From positions 310,001 to 374,000 of the forward strand of contig JAURVB010014610.1 of NCBI GenBank assembly GCA_033002965.1: 64,000 bases of DNA. Direction: 5' to 3'. Below are positions 24,371 to 35,560 of the stretch, piece by piece. The notes under the pieces are model-generated. The model was not told where the DNA came from, made no database searches, and saw only the letters and a program-made list of their open reading frames with translations. Numbering within the stretch: the first letter of the stretch is position 1; each line of letters starts with the position of its first letter. Source of the stretch: Piper betle (Eukaryota > Streptophyta > Magnoliopsida > Piperales > Piperaceae). The position numbers were made by a program, and so were the translations under genes.

Positions 24371-25875
24371 CTATATTCCAACAACTCTCCCCAGTCTTCT
24401 TCTCAACATTGTCACTCCCATATATCTGCACCAAACACAACAAAATCACATTTAGCTCATTCACCATCTCTAATACTATCTCTAAAACATTTGGTATATG
24501 GCGACTATACACTAAATGTTAGCTTATCACATGATATTATAAATAAATTACAAGATTAATGTACCTTCAATCATCATCACTGTGCCTTGAGGATTAGTCC
24601 CCGGCGAGACGGAATAGGTGGAGCCGTCGACGATGCAAAGCCGGTCGGCACCGAGCACCCGGTAGTGTCCGTCAACGACCTTCCGGACGTGGCACCCGCC
24701 GTGGTAATGCCAAATGGTGACGACCATGTCCTTACAGAACTGCTCCAAAGACTTGGTATTATTGTCATGCTTGGGCACGAGGTTCATATTGGCCTTAACA
24801 CTCAATTCAAGCAGCATCTCCATGGTGTACTCGCCGTCCTCGGCCAGCTCCGTCATGGGCTTCGACTTCACCACCTCCATCACCGTCTTGACACCGTCGG
24901 CCCACCGCCGGACGTCCTCCGGGTGGTGGAAGTAGTTGAACGTGAGGCGGGGTTGTCGTCGATGTTGGCATTGTTGAGGCTCATGTATCCGAGAGAGTGT
25001 GTTTGCGAGCTTGGTCAGCATGAACCCGCCTCGAAACAGCTCGCGGCGTGCTTGATGCTGTCTTTGGGCCCGGAGCTCGCTTCGAGGTAGGAGCCGTGGT
25101 TGGTGATGCCGACGGTTTGGATGAGGGATTGCTCGACGGGCTTCTCGGTGGGGACGAAGATGGCGTTACTTTTGGGTTATCCCTCTTTCCTAATATACAT
25201 GAACTAATAATTTTGTTTTGGATAAAAATTAAGATTTTTTGGATTTAATTAGTTGAAAAGAATAAAATTAACCTACGACGCTTTTCTTCTTCGGTTTTTG
25301 GTTTTTTAGTTTTTTAGTAAAATTGTTGTTGCAAAATGAAAAAAAAATTGTATGAATTAAAGAAAAGTGAATATTTTGTAGAGATTGACTTGCAATCGTC
25401 AATGATAACTTCGTCAAGTTCTTAATATGTAATATTCTTCTTTATTATCTTTTACGACTTTATATTAATTTTATAGAAAATATAATAAATCTATTTTGTA
25501 TCAAAATTGTGATAGTGAATTTGATCTGGCCATTTGCCCCATGATTTTTTCTTCAAATTTAAGGTTTTTACGTAAAATTATCTTATTTGATCTCTTTATT
25601 TTGTTTAATAATTAAGATTTTATTTAGTTAATCCAACAGTTCATGGGGTTGTTGGCCATGCCCTTGCCGATGCACTCGTTTACTATGACCGGGGGATGCA
25701 CAGCAGCTTCTTTAGCTCCGACGAGGGGCCAATGCCGCTTAGGATAAGGAGGTGAGGAGTGCCGATGGCTCCCGGGGAGAGGATGAACTGGCTGGCTGGT
25801 CTCTGGGAGAGCCATGCACGGTGGAGCTTCCCTTCTCGTCCTTGAACAGCACTCCCGCCGTGCTCGGTTTCCAAC
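24371..25875 (-). pseudogene. HOTHEAD-like GMC (FAD) oxidoreductase remnant, 5' truncated
   Basis: HOTHEAD-class GMC oxidoreductases are secreted FAD enzymes involved in cutin or related hydroxy-acid oxidation. Minus-strand blocks in order are 25875-25624 (FILSPGAIGTPHLLILSGIGP, then GKGMANNPMN), 25170-24565 (TEKPVEQSLIQTVGITNHGSY, TFNYFHHPEDVRRW, TIWHYHGGC with the catalytic-His context, GSTYSVSPGTNPQ) and 24425-24371 (RYMGVTMLRRRL, stop). The N-terminal half with the FAD-binding GXGXXG motif is absent; AT-rich transposon DNA lies where it should be. Frame breaks occur near 25700 (one C short), in the 24960-25030 region (several) and at the 24565 donor (one G short). Block 1 and block 2 are separated by 454 bp of AT-rich DNA without usable GT-AG borders. 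The number of lesions and the missing half favour a pseudogene. Confidence 0.85.
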
Positions 25876-26900
25876 CTGCATCAACAGCCGATTCATCAGA
25901 TGCCTATGCACGGTGTATTGGAAGGCATCGCCCGGTAATGACAACGCTAATTGTTGTGATTGATAGTAAACAAAAAAAATTGCAACAGGCAAAAGAAAGT
26001 ACAATGAAGGAACGACAAAACTTGGACTTTGCCCAGAATGTCAACTCTAAATTCAAATCTCGACAATATTTAAAAAGTTAAAATATATTTAATTTAGTTG
26101 ACCTTGAACTTATCAATTTTTTTACAAGAAAAATATAATAAAGAGCCAAATTTTAATATTTTCTACTATAAATAACCAAAAATTTAAATTTATATTAGAT
26201 ATAACGAGATCTCAAATTTTCTATTTCACATATATCTAATTCATATATTTTAATAATATTTGATTCTTAATATTTATTTTATTGCCATAAATATAATTAA
26301 TTTAACTTCAAATTTTCTTGCATTATATATGATAAATGATATTTCATTTTTTTTAAAAAATACATAATAAAAATATATTAGATAAAACAAAAGCTTTAAT
26401 TTCCAATAAAATATGACAATTTCAATTTCAAATTTCAAACACCCAAAAAATATATGTTTTATTTTTGATGGTCCAAATTCACTTATTTTTATGGTAAAAA
26501 ATTCAATGAAAAATATTTTTACTTTTTAGATTATCAATAATATAATTTTAGAGGCTACTTGTCATTTATTAGCCATTTTTTCATTTTTATATATAAAGTT
26601 TAAAAATTTAGAACCTTTATCCATTTTCTACTTTGATATTAATAAAAATAAATTTTATAAGTATTTTCGTCATTAAATAAAAAATGATAGAATTTGATCA
26701 AAGTTGATATAAAAGTTTTAAAATGCTTATATTTAAAATAATTTTTTAAACTTAACAATTTTTGAAAGAAAACTTTGAAAATGATTGTTTATGATATTTT
26801 CTCTTTTTCTAGAATGTCATATTTGGTTTAAATTAATTAATGATAAATCAAGCTTAGAGGTAATTAAGGATGTAATATTGAGCTTAGAGGTAATTAGGGA
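25876..26900. other. Very AT-rich DNA, no gene
   Basis: No GMC exon or other coding signal is seen here. A 30-bp tandem duplication (AGCTTAGAGGTAATTA start) at 26851-26880 and 26881-26910 runs into the LTR-like element. Confidence 0.45.
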
Positions 26901-27579
26901 TGTAATAACCCCAAAATTAGTCTCACATCCATCATCTTGGATCTGGCAAGCTGGATTAAACATAGACTAAGAAGTAAATCATTAATCACTTTTAAAAAAT
27001 TGACTTATATCCATTAGTTTACATTTGGGTTGGCCTACGATTGTCTTCAATGGTAGGTTTGATTAGATGTGGGTAAGGAAATTAGTCATTAACTACTTTT
27101 AAAATGATAATTTAGGTCTACTAATTTGTACTTGGGCTAGATTATTACAAGTACTATCAGAGCCGACATACGATCTTCTTGGATGGTAGGCTGGATTAAA
27201 CATGGATTAGGGACATAGTCACTAGCTCAAAAATAAGGAATTCTGAAATTTACAACCTATTTTTTGATGATGTGCTAAATTAAACGTAAACTAAGGAGCT
27301 AGTCATTGGCCTAAAAGAAGGAATTTTGTATATAGAATTTACTAGGACTAAGGAGCTAGCCACGAGCCAAAAAGAATTCCAAGGACTTAATCTTTTAAAA
27401 CTTGGTGGATTATAATAACCTTAAAAATTGGTCTCACACCTATCACATTTTACTTTAAGATCTAATGGATAAATAAGGATGTGTCCAAAAATTTTGAAGG
27501 GATGTGCCGATGAATCTTCCCTTTGGTTAATTAGTATTGACTTAGATCTTTCAGGCTGCACTTGAGTTGGGTTATTATA
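26901..27579. mobile_element. TRIM-like element with two diverged LTRs
   Basis: Left LTR 26901-27149 starts TGTAATAA and ends TTATTACA, a perfect 8-bp terminal inverted repeat. Right LTR 27411-27579 starts TATAATAA and ends TTATTATA. Both contain an ACC-CAAAATT-GTCTCACA-type 5' block and an ACTTGGGCTGG-type 3' block. Immediately after the left LTR is TACTATCAGAGC (27152-27163), matching 10 of 12 positions of the initiator-Met-tRNA primer-binding motif TGGTATCAGAGC. The internal part is only about 260 bp with no coding capacity, which is the definition of a TRIM. No clear 5-bp target duplication remains. Confidence 0.6.
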
Positions 27580-27681
27580 AAGAAGCATTTTGGCTAGTTT
27601 AAACCGATTGGGGTCCACACATTCAAGTTTAACAAAATCTTTAACTTAATTTAGTTCAAGTACTTGATATTTTAATTTTTA

Positions 27682-28343
27682 GGGCAGATATCACTTAACC
27701 CCTCTAAAATTACTTAAATCATCGCTTAGCCCCCTTATACTAAATCAACTTATCACTTACTCATTTCAAAAAAATATTACTTAACTGCCTCAAACTTAAC
27801 ACAATTAGATAAAAACCGAAAGTGATGACAGGATGAACTTACAACCGGCTAATGGGTGATGTGGCAATGCCACATAGAAAATAAAGTTGATCAAACTAAA
27901 AATAATAAATTTTTTAATAAATTATAAAATAAAAATAATATTATAATAAAAATATTTGTATTAAAATAAAATATATAATAATTAAAATAAAATTATTATT
28001 TTGTTTACTTTTTCATTAAGGTTATTTTTTAACTTATATTGAGACAAAATATTAATCTTTTTACGTGTGGGTTAAAAATTAGACTTATTGGAGGAAGTTA
28101 TATAGAATAAAATATTTTATTATTTATATTATTTTTAAAAATAGATATTATTTATTTAATTTTATTATATGATGTGGCATTGCTACATCACCCATTAATC
28201 GATTACAAGCCCTCCTGTCATTGCTTAAGGGTATTTATCTTATAAAGTTTAAGTGATGTTATTTTAAAATATAGGGGCTTACCTTAGTCCAAGGGTTAAA
28301 TGATAATTTAAATAATTCAAAGGGGACTAAGTGATATTTACCC
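27682..28343. mobile_element. Mutator-type MITE with long terminal inverted repeats
   Basis: A 662-bp element starts GGGCAGATATCACTTA and ends with the near reverse complement TAAGTGATATTTACCC. The inverted repeats are imperfect but extend about 190 bp inward and include GGGTGATGTGGCAATGCCACAT on the left and its mirror on the right. The flanks are TAATTTTTA (27673-27681) and AAATTTTTA (28344-28352), matching at 8 of 9 positions, as expected for a 9-bp Mutator-type target duplication. No transposase frame is present. Confidence 0.8.
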
Positions 28344-29883
28344 AAATTTTTATGTGTCGTTTTGATTCTATACTAATTTCAAAATCCTTAATTTTAATTC
28401 ATGAAAAAATATTTTCTTAAAAAAAGAGGTGAACTTGGTACTTGATAAATTAAGCCGTTAAAGGGTTTGACTTCTAATTAAGTTTAATGAAATCAAACTC
28501 AAACAAAGTATAAAGAATGGATTTTTAAGACACCAAAACTATATTAATAAAAATATAATCTATTATCAAATTAAATTTGACTTATAATTAAGTTAGAAAC
28601 AAATTAAACACAAATAAAACAATATTTAACTCTATTCGAGTATCACCCAAAAGTAAAGTAACTTTTTATAAAATTATGAATGTTCTATTAAAGTAAGTCA
28701 AAATTAGAATAAAAAGTAATTAATTTCATGTCAATATAAATTTAAGAAGAATTCATAATTTTCTATCTCGTCTCTCACCTCTTCAAGTGTAGAACATGGT
28801 CTTGAGCACAGTGGCGTGTATCAGGACCTAGAGCCTTGTCGGGTCGCCGGTGGCGAGTAGGTGGGGGCGCTGCTCCAGAATCGCTTACATTAATTTTTTT
28901 TTAAAAAATAGGAGATTGAGTTAATTGATAAGTTGGCGTTTTACTTTGGGCTAGTTTTGGTGTAGTAGTTGTCATTGAGGTAAGACCCGCCACCGAGTCA
29001 AGTCAAGTTCAAGTTAATATTGAATAGAGTTGAGCAAACATTTCTCATTTAAATTCAACTTGTGGAATCTGAGTTGGAGATTAAGTTCAAGCATTTAAAT
29101 ATTAATTTTGAATCAAATCAAATTAAACCAAATATTAAATTCTCATGAATTAGCTTATTTAATTAATAGCCCTAACATGTTCATATGTATTTATTTGATG
29201 TACTAGGATATATGCCCTCACCATTTTTGTATCAAGAGATTAGATATAATATTAGGGCCCTAAATGAGACACTTAGATTTCAAGTTCTAATGTTTACTTG
29301 TGTGTTTACTTCTATATTTATTTATATCAATTATTGACTCTTGCTATATGCTAACTCAGAAATATCTTTTCTATTCTTCAGTTAAGTATGTAAAAATATA
29401 GATAAAATAACTGCAATTTTAGGTATTCACTTAACTAAACTTTAGGTATGTGTGTTCGTTTTATCAATTATAAAGTGTGATTGAGCAGTCCTACCAGAGT
29501 CTTGACGTCATTCAATGTAATTGAAATAATTAAACTTTGAGTTGTTCGATCAATGTGAACTTACTTTTTAAAAAGATACAAAAATATAAAATCCAATTCA
29601 CTTAAAAAAAATGTTTTCGTGTCATGTCATTGCATATAATTTATTATCAAGTTATTTTACGCATATATTTATCATTTTTATGTGATATTTGGGCTACACA
29701 TTTATATTTTATCTTCCGATCTCCTCGAGACGAGAGGGTAATTTGTTTCGTCTCGTTTGAGTGATTAATTAATTTATAAATGTTTAATTCGATAGTTAAT
29801 ATTTTTGATCATTTCGGGTGTTAGAATCCTAACTTTGTCCATTAAACATTTTTATATCTTTTATATTTCTTACGTGTCAATCA
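28344..29883. other. AT-rich intergenic DNA before the CWF19-like gene
   Basis: No gene seen. A short GC-richer patch at 28800-28870 has no frame of interest. The last few hundred bases are the presumed promoter of the gene starting at 29884. Confidence 0.4.
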
Positions 29884-32800
29884 ATGGCGCCGCCGCCGTC
29901 TCCCCCAACCTCCGTCATGTCGCCGCCGCCGCCGCCGCCGCGCCTCCTCCTCGCCGGCGACGTCCTCGGCCGCCTCCCCCAGCTCTACAAGCGGATCTCC
30001 GCCGTAAGCCTCGCCCTTCCATCTATCTTCCTCCCCAGACTACCATACCTTCGCTCTGACTCCCATCTCATCCTCTTTTTTGCGGTGGTTCAGGTGAACA
30101 AAGCCGCCGGCCCCTTCGACGCCGTCCTCTGCGTTGGCCAGTTCTTCCCGGACTCCTCCGACGGCCTCGACGAGTTCATGAAGTATGTGGGCGGCGGCTC
30201 CCCGATCCCCATCCCCACCTACTTCGTCGGCGGGTACGGCGTCGGCGCCCCCAAGGTGCTCGCTGCCGCTTCCAAGGACCCGGCCAATGCCGGGTTCAAG
30301 AGCGACGGGCTTCGGGTCTGCGATAATCTTTTCTGGTTGAGGGGAGTGGAAAGTTCTCTCTTTTTGGTACCTGCTCGCTTTTTGCTTCTGATTTTTGTTG
30401 CTTCTTTGGACTGGTTGAGGTGTTTATGTACTTTTTGTAGTGGTGGTGGTTGTGGGCATTGCATATTGTGTATGAGCATGCTTGTGGTTTTTGGTTTCTA
30501 TTGTATTGATTGTTGAATTGGTTGAGCTCTTTATGCATTATTTTTTATTTGATGATGCGCGTGGATATGTTACTCATGTATGAAAATGCTTGCGATTCTT
30601 CCTTTCTCTAGCATTGCTTATTATATTGATTGAGCTCTTGATGCAAGTTTTTGTACATTTGTGTATAGAAATGCTTGTGCTTGTTGGTTATGATTAATGG
30701 AGTAGCTTTTTATTAATCATAATTGGGTACATTCGGCTTGCTTGGTGGAATTTTGCAATGCCATGAAGATTTTTAATTTTTTGTGATTAGAGAAAATGTC
30801 CAGTTCTTGCTCTGTAATTTGAACTGAGCGATTGTTATGTAGACAGAAATATTAGGTTTATTGGTATCCTTAGGTCGGTAATTGTTGTTTATTCCTTGTA
30901 CGAAAGATTTTGGACTTCACTCGATTCAGGACATAGGGGAAAACTTACACCCTAGAGGTCATGACTAAAGTTCAAGTTTTTCTTTTAGGTGTGTCTGTTG
31001 CGTACTTGTCTGGAAGACCTACCGCCGATGGTCAGTTAACGGGAAACTACACAGAAGATGATGTTGATGCATTGAGGGCTTTGGCCGATGATCCTATAGT
31101 GGTTGACATCTTTCTCACATATCCTTGGTCATGAAATTTGTTGCTATATACATTTTTTGCTTTTGTATGCATCAAATTTGCCATTCCTTATGCTTTGGTC
31201 ATTTTCATTTTGCCCTTGAATTTTCATGTTTGATATACTTAACCTTCCATTACTAATGAATGGCCAAGCGGGATTCTGAATGGAGCAAATGCTTCCAATA
31301 TTCCAGATGGGGTTTCTGATGGCTTTGGTTATGACCCACTAATATCTCAGTTGGCTGCCGAAATCAAACCTCGGTAAGTTTTTATTTATTTATGTAATTA
31401 TTTATTATTATTAGTGAAAGGAAGAGTAGGGGTGGGGGGGGAGGGTGTTCCCTTGTTTGTTCTACTAGATTTACTCAATCCTAAGAGGGCTTTATCAGTG
31501 ACAGCAAACACATGTTCTTCTTTAGAGGTTCAGTATGACAATCTCTTCCTTGGTGTCATATCCTCCTTTGTTGGAGTTTGGATGTTTCTTGTTTCATTAT
31601 ATTATGCTATACCTGTTTAAATTAACAGAGTGTCTTTTATGTTCAACTTTAGTTTTATTAGGCTGTAGTTATGGACAATGGAAATTACGTTTTCTCAGTT
31701 AATATTCATGTCTTCTCACTGATTGAATTGCCGTGTAATCTAAATTGGGCCATTCAACTTATTGGAACCTTGATCCTGTGACCCTGTCAGAAGCAAATGT
31801 CCACTATTTTGTAGTAATTAAACATCAAAATGTTGGAAATTTTTGGAAATATATTTTTTTATAACTTCACATTATTATCTTAGTCATGTGGATGTCTTAT
31901 TTTTGTGATTATGATGGTTATATTGTGTCGATAGCTATCACATTGCAGGGACTAAAGGAGTTTTTTATGCACGGGAACCTTATTCTAACAGAGGTGCTGC
32001 CCATGTTACCCGTTTTCTGGGTCTTGCAATGGTTGGAAATAAAGACAAAAAGGTGTGCTCAATTCTTATCAACATAATTCTTCCCACTCATTTGCTTTCA
32101 TTGGCCTTTGGCAATACTAAATGATGTTATTAACAACGTTTGATTGCCATCATTTATTATCTGTTATATATTGCATTCTCCATTCTTGTTGTCCTTGCTT
32201 CATGAAATCAACTCTGTTAGGTTACTTATCTTCAGCAGTTGTTTTATTGTGAAATAAGCATTTCGTAATACTCTTATGTTTTCACCTGTTCCAGAAATTT
32301 ATTCATGCAATTTCTCCTATTCCAGCATCTAGCATGTCTCCATCTGAATTACGTAATGAAGCCTGCAGATACCACTTTGTTTCCATACACACTTTGCGAT
32401 CCTTCTTATGATACAGAAGCTCCCACACATTCAAAAGTTGATAGCTCTGATTCACAATACTGGCGTTTTGATGTCAACCAAAAGCGATCACGTCCAGATG
32501 ACAGTAATAAGATGTGTTTCAAATTTACATCTACTGGCTCTTGTCATCGGGGAGATAGATGCAGTTTTAGACATGATTTGGCTGCGAGAGACCATTATGT
32601 GGGAGGTTGTTGTTTTGAGTTTCTTAATAAGGGAAAATGTGAAAGATCTGAATGCAGCTTTCGGCACAGCTTGGAGGAAACTGGCCATGATTCTCGTAAA
32701 AGGAAGAGGTCTGTCTAATACTTGTGCAAATTATCAAGTAGTTGCTGAGCTTTTTACGAAAGTTCACTTTCCTAAAATTTTTCTCACTTTTGTGTTTTAT

Positions 32801-33414
32801 TTTGTTTGAGATAGGTATACTGATGGCAGTAGTTTTGAGAGAAAATGTTGGTTCTGCTTGTCGAACCCAAATGTGGAGACTCATCTTATTGTAAGCATAG
32901 GAGAAAGTTATGTTGCGCCCTCGCAAAGGGTCAACTTGTCGAGGATCATGCACTTGTTGTACCTATTGAACATTGCTCAAGTACACTTTTCCTATCTTTA
33001 GAAGCTGAAACAGAACTACAGAGGATTTGCAATGCATTGAAAACTTATTTCAAAGACAAGGGTGAGACCACAATATTTTTTGAAGGGTTTCCTTCATCAC
33101 ATGCTAATCTGCAGGTACCATGAGTTCTTGTATGTTTTTGACAAATTTAAGCTGCATTATAATGATGAAAGCTTTACTTGAATTTATTTCTATTCAATTT
33201 ATGTTTTTGCTACCAATTAGATTGGTATTCTTTCCAGAGTTATGGAGACTGAACTTTTTATTCCTTTTAACAACTTGTCATAGTGAAAATTGCAAAAAAA
33301 TAATGTTGTTGGCAGTTAAAAGTGTTGTTAAGTAGAAAAAGTCACATTATTCTATAAAATTAGTAATGGAACGACTGTTTGTGGTTGATGACTTTTGTAT
33401 GTTTGCTTTTGTGT

Positions 33415-33452
<38 letters not shown>

Positions 33453-34253
33453 GTCTGGAGAAATATTCTTTTTTTTTCTTTTCAATTTTTCAGGTAATAC
33501 CTATTCCTACAACAAAAGCTTCTGATGTTCGTGGCCAGTTTATGTTGGCTGCAGAGAAGCTAGGGCTAGAATTTGAAGTTATAAATTCAGGTAATTTTAT
33601 ATGAAGTCTCTCTTGTTGTTCTAGTGCATATTCTAGAACTACACTTGAATAACAAACAGTTTGAAGCAGTGGAGTGGGTGTGTGCAATTTAGTGTCTTGG
33701 CAAAATTTCTTGCCAACATGTTTACATTTGGTTAGAGTAAAATCTTTAATGTGGTTTGGAAATCCAAATTTTGAATTGTTCATTTGTTAAAATCTTGTTT
33801 TGGCAATTTTTAACTGTTATAAATCCTGTTGTTTATATGTTTTTGTAGGTGGACTTTCTCCTGACGGAAGAAAACTGTTAAGGAAATGGCAATCTGGAAA
33901 GTCCAACGTCTTTTATGTAGAGCTACCAGAAGGCATAATATTATCACTTTCTGTTGAGGACAAACAGAAGCTTCCCGTGCAATTTGGTCGCGAGGTAAAT
34001 TTAAAAAAGTTAATTTTTTCATTTATTTATCAATGATTTTAGCCACTAATGTAGATAAGTTTTTTACCTTTCTTTTCGTTGAGCCATAGGTATAGTTCAA
34101 ATTTTTTCCTCATATTTGCAGGTTGTTGCTAGCTTATTAAACCTGCCAGATAGAGCAGATTGGAGAAATTGCAGAGTTAGCAAGGAAGATGAAGAGAATA
34201 TGGCAGAAATTTTCAAGAAGCGATTTGAGAAGCTCAATCCCAACAACCAGTGA
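29884..34253 (+). CDS. CWF19-like protein with CCCH zinc fingers and CwfJ domains
   Basis: Homologue of CWF19L1/Drn1, a factor linked to late spliceosomes and lariat debranching, nuclear. Ten exons: 29884-30003, 30094-30366, 30989-31118, 31254-31373, 31935-32052, 32295-32708, 32815-33114, 33494-33590, 33849-33994 and 34122-34253. The N-terminal metallophosphatase-like part shows LLLAGDVLGRL and FDAVLCVGQFFP. Two CCCH fingers follow in exon 6: C-x8-C-x5-C-x3-H (CFKFTSTGSCHRGDRCSFRH) and C-x8-C-x4-C-x3-H. The HIT-like CwfJ domain has CWFCLSNPNVETHLIVS and VVPIEH, then the C-terminal CwfJ part with QFGRE and LPDRADWRNC. Intron 3 is of the AT-AC type. Frame breaks: one base short near 30341-30347, one extra at 32351-32357, one short near 32908-32914. 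Correcting them gives exactly 617 codons (616 aa), full family length. Confidence 0.92.
31119..31253 (+). other. U12-type AT-AC intron in the CWF19-like gene
   Basis: The 5' end is ATATCCTT, a perfect U12 donor consensus. The 3' end is AC. A branch-site match (ATACTTAAC, 31235-31243; consensus TTCCTTRAY) puts the branch adenosine at 31242, 11 nt from the intron end, in the window required for U12 introns. Joining CTCAC to TAATGAATGG yields the conserved LTNEWPSG. No GT-AG pair gives this frame here. Confidence 0.88.
33420..33449. repeat. (AT)n microsatellite
   Basis: About 15 uninterrupted AT units in intron 7 of the CWF19-like gene. Confidence 0.9.
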
Positions 34254-34590
34254 TTGCTTTTTATCTGGTTTTGGAACTTAATGATGGGATATGATGTTAC
34301 ATGAGTTTATTCTTGTGCTACTTTTTGTGATTTTCAGTTTGGGAAATTGCTGTTCTTTTCCAATGACAGAATTATTATTGAGAATTTGGCTATTTGTGTG
34401 GGTGCTTGAATGGTCTTTTCAACAAAGCATATGCCTCTCAAAAGACAAGGCATTTTTTAATTTTTGCCAACCAGTATCTTGGCCCCATATAAAGCTATAA
34501 CAGATCGTTAAACCAGAATTCGCCGGCTCGCAATATCCGACCGTCCATAAATCTCTCCGAGCCCCGGCCCGTGTCCCCGGCGCCGTCGCC

Positions 34591-35206
34591 ATGTCCTCCC
34601 CCACCTCATCCTCACTGCCGGAGCCTGCAGTGGGCCTCAGCAAGGCTGCGCAGCGTGCAAGTACCAGCGCCGGCAGTGCGCCAAGGACTGCATCCACGCC
34701 TCCTCCTTCCCGCCAGAGTGGCAGCGTCAGTTCGTGAATGCTCACCGCCTCTTCGGCGTGAGCAACATCGTTAAGATCATCTGCCCCCTCGATCCGCCTT
34801 CCAGGGCGACGCCCGGGCGCTCGACCACGCCGGCGGCTGCTTCCGCATCATCCTCGACCTCGATGGCCAGATCCGCCGCGAGTCCGCCGAGCTCGAGGCC
34901 CTCCTCTCCAAGCTCCGCCGGTGCCACGCTGCCCTCCTCCCCTTCCCCTGCCGTCGGCCAACCCGTTTCTCGGACTACTGAAGATAAGCCGGGCAGGAAG
35001 ATCAATGGTGCTGGGCATGGATCTTCTTCGTCGGCGCGGGTAAGAGTGCGGCGTCGTCGTCTTCTCAGGCACTGGCGATAAACTTCTATAGCGATTACGA
35101 CGAAGTGGTGAAACCGGATCTGTTAGGGATGCTCGAGTGCAAGCCGCCACTTGTTAGTAACGCGAGTATTGATCTGTCGTCGTTGCCATGCAGGTATTTA
35201 TGTTAG
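34591..35206 (+). CDS. LOB-domain (LBD/ASL) transcription factor, frame disrupted
   Basis: LBD proteins are plant-specific nuclear DNA-binding factors controlling organ boundaries and other development. The LOB zinc motif C-x2-C-x6-C-x3-C is present as CAACKYQRRQCAKDC at about 34646-34690, followed by AHRLFGVSNIVKI. A coiled region with ALDHAGGCFRIILDLDGQIRR and ESAELEALLSKL comes next, then a C-terminal piece ALAINFYSDYDEVVKPDLLG ending at TAG 35204-35206. These pieces are in different frames: shifts lie between 34600 and 34630, near 34795-34805 and between 34975 and 35045. The GAS block after VSNIVKI is weakly conserved, so the protein is an unusual LBD or a decaying one. It begins only 338 bp after the CWF19-like stop codon. 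A donor-like CAG|GTATTT at 35193 leaves open a further 3' exon. Confidence 0.72.
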
Positions 35207-35408
35207 CATGGTATTAATAATATCGTAATGCTTGCACTTATTAAAATGAGGGTATTTATGATTAATTAATTCGTAATTAAAGATTTTATACCATTTTTTT
35301 TAAGAACTCTTATACTTGCACTTTTTAGGCTTGAACAAGAGAGCATGGTGCTCATTAGAAAGAGTCTATACAAAAATCTTAGTTTAGCATTTGTATTCTC
35401 AACTTAAC

Positions 35409-35560
35409 TGTAAAATCCTTCAACTTAATCTCATGTCTAATATATTAAGATAAGATCTACTGTTTATAAGTGAGAATGAATTATAGATATTTAACTTAGT
35501 TAACTACTTTTGAAGAAATGACTCAGCCTATTATGTTATACTTTGGGCTAGGTTCTTACA
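35409..35560. mobile_element. Solo LTR of the TRIM-like family (degenerate)
   Basis: Begins TGTAAAATCCTTCAACTTAATCTCA and ends CTTTGGGCTAGGTTCTTACA, aligning with both ends of the LTR at 26901-27149. No second LTR nearby. Confidence 0.45.

Noticed and set aside
31119..31253. Missing-base explanation for the CWF19 intron (GT lost by error)
   Set aside because: The full U12 donor octamer, branch match and AC end together with exact frame restoration make chance or error much less likely than a real U12 intron.
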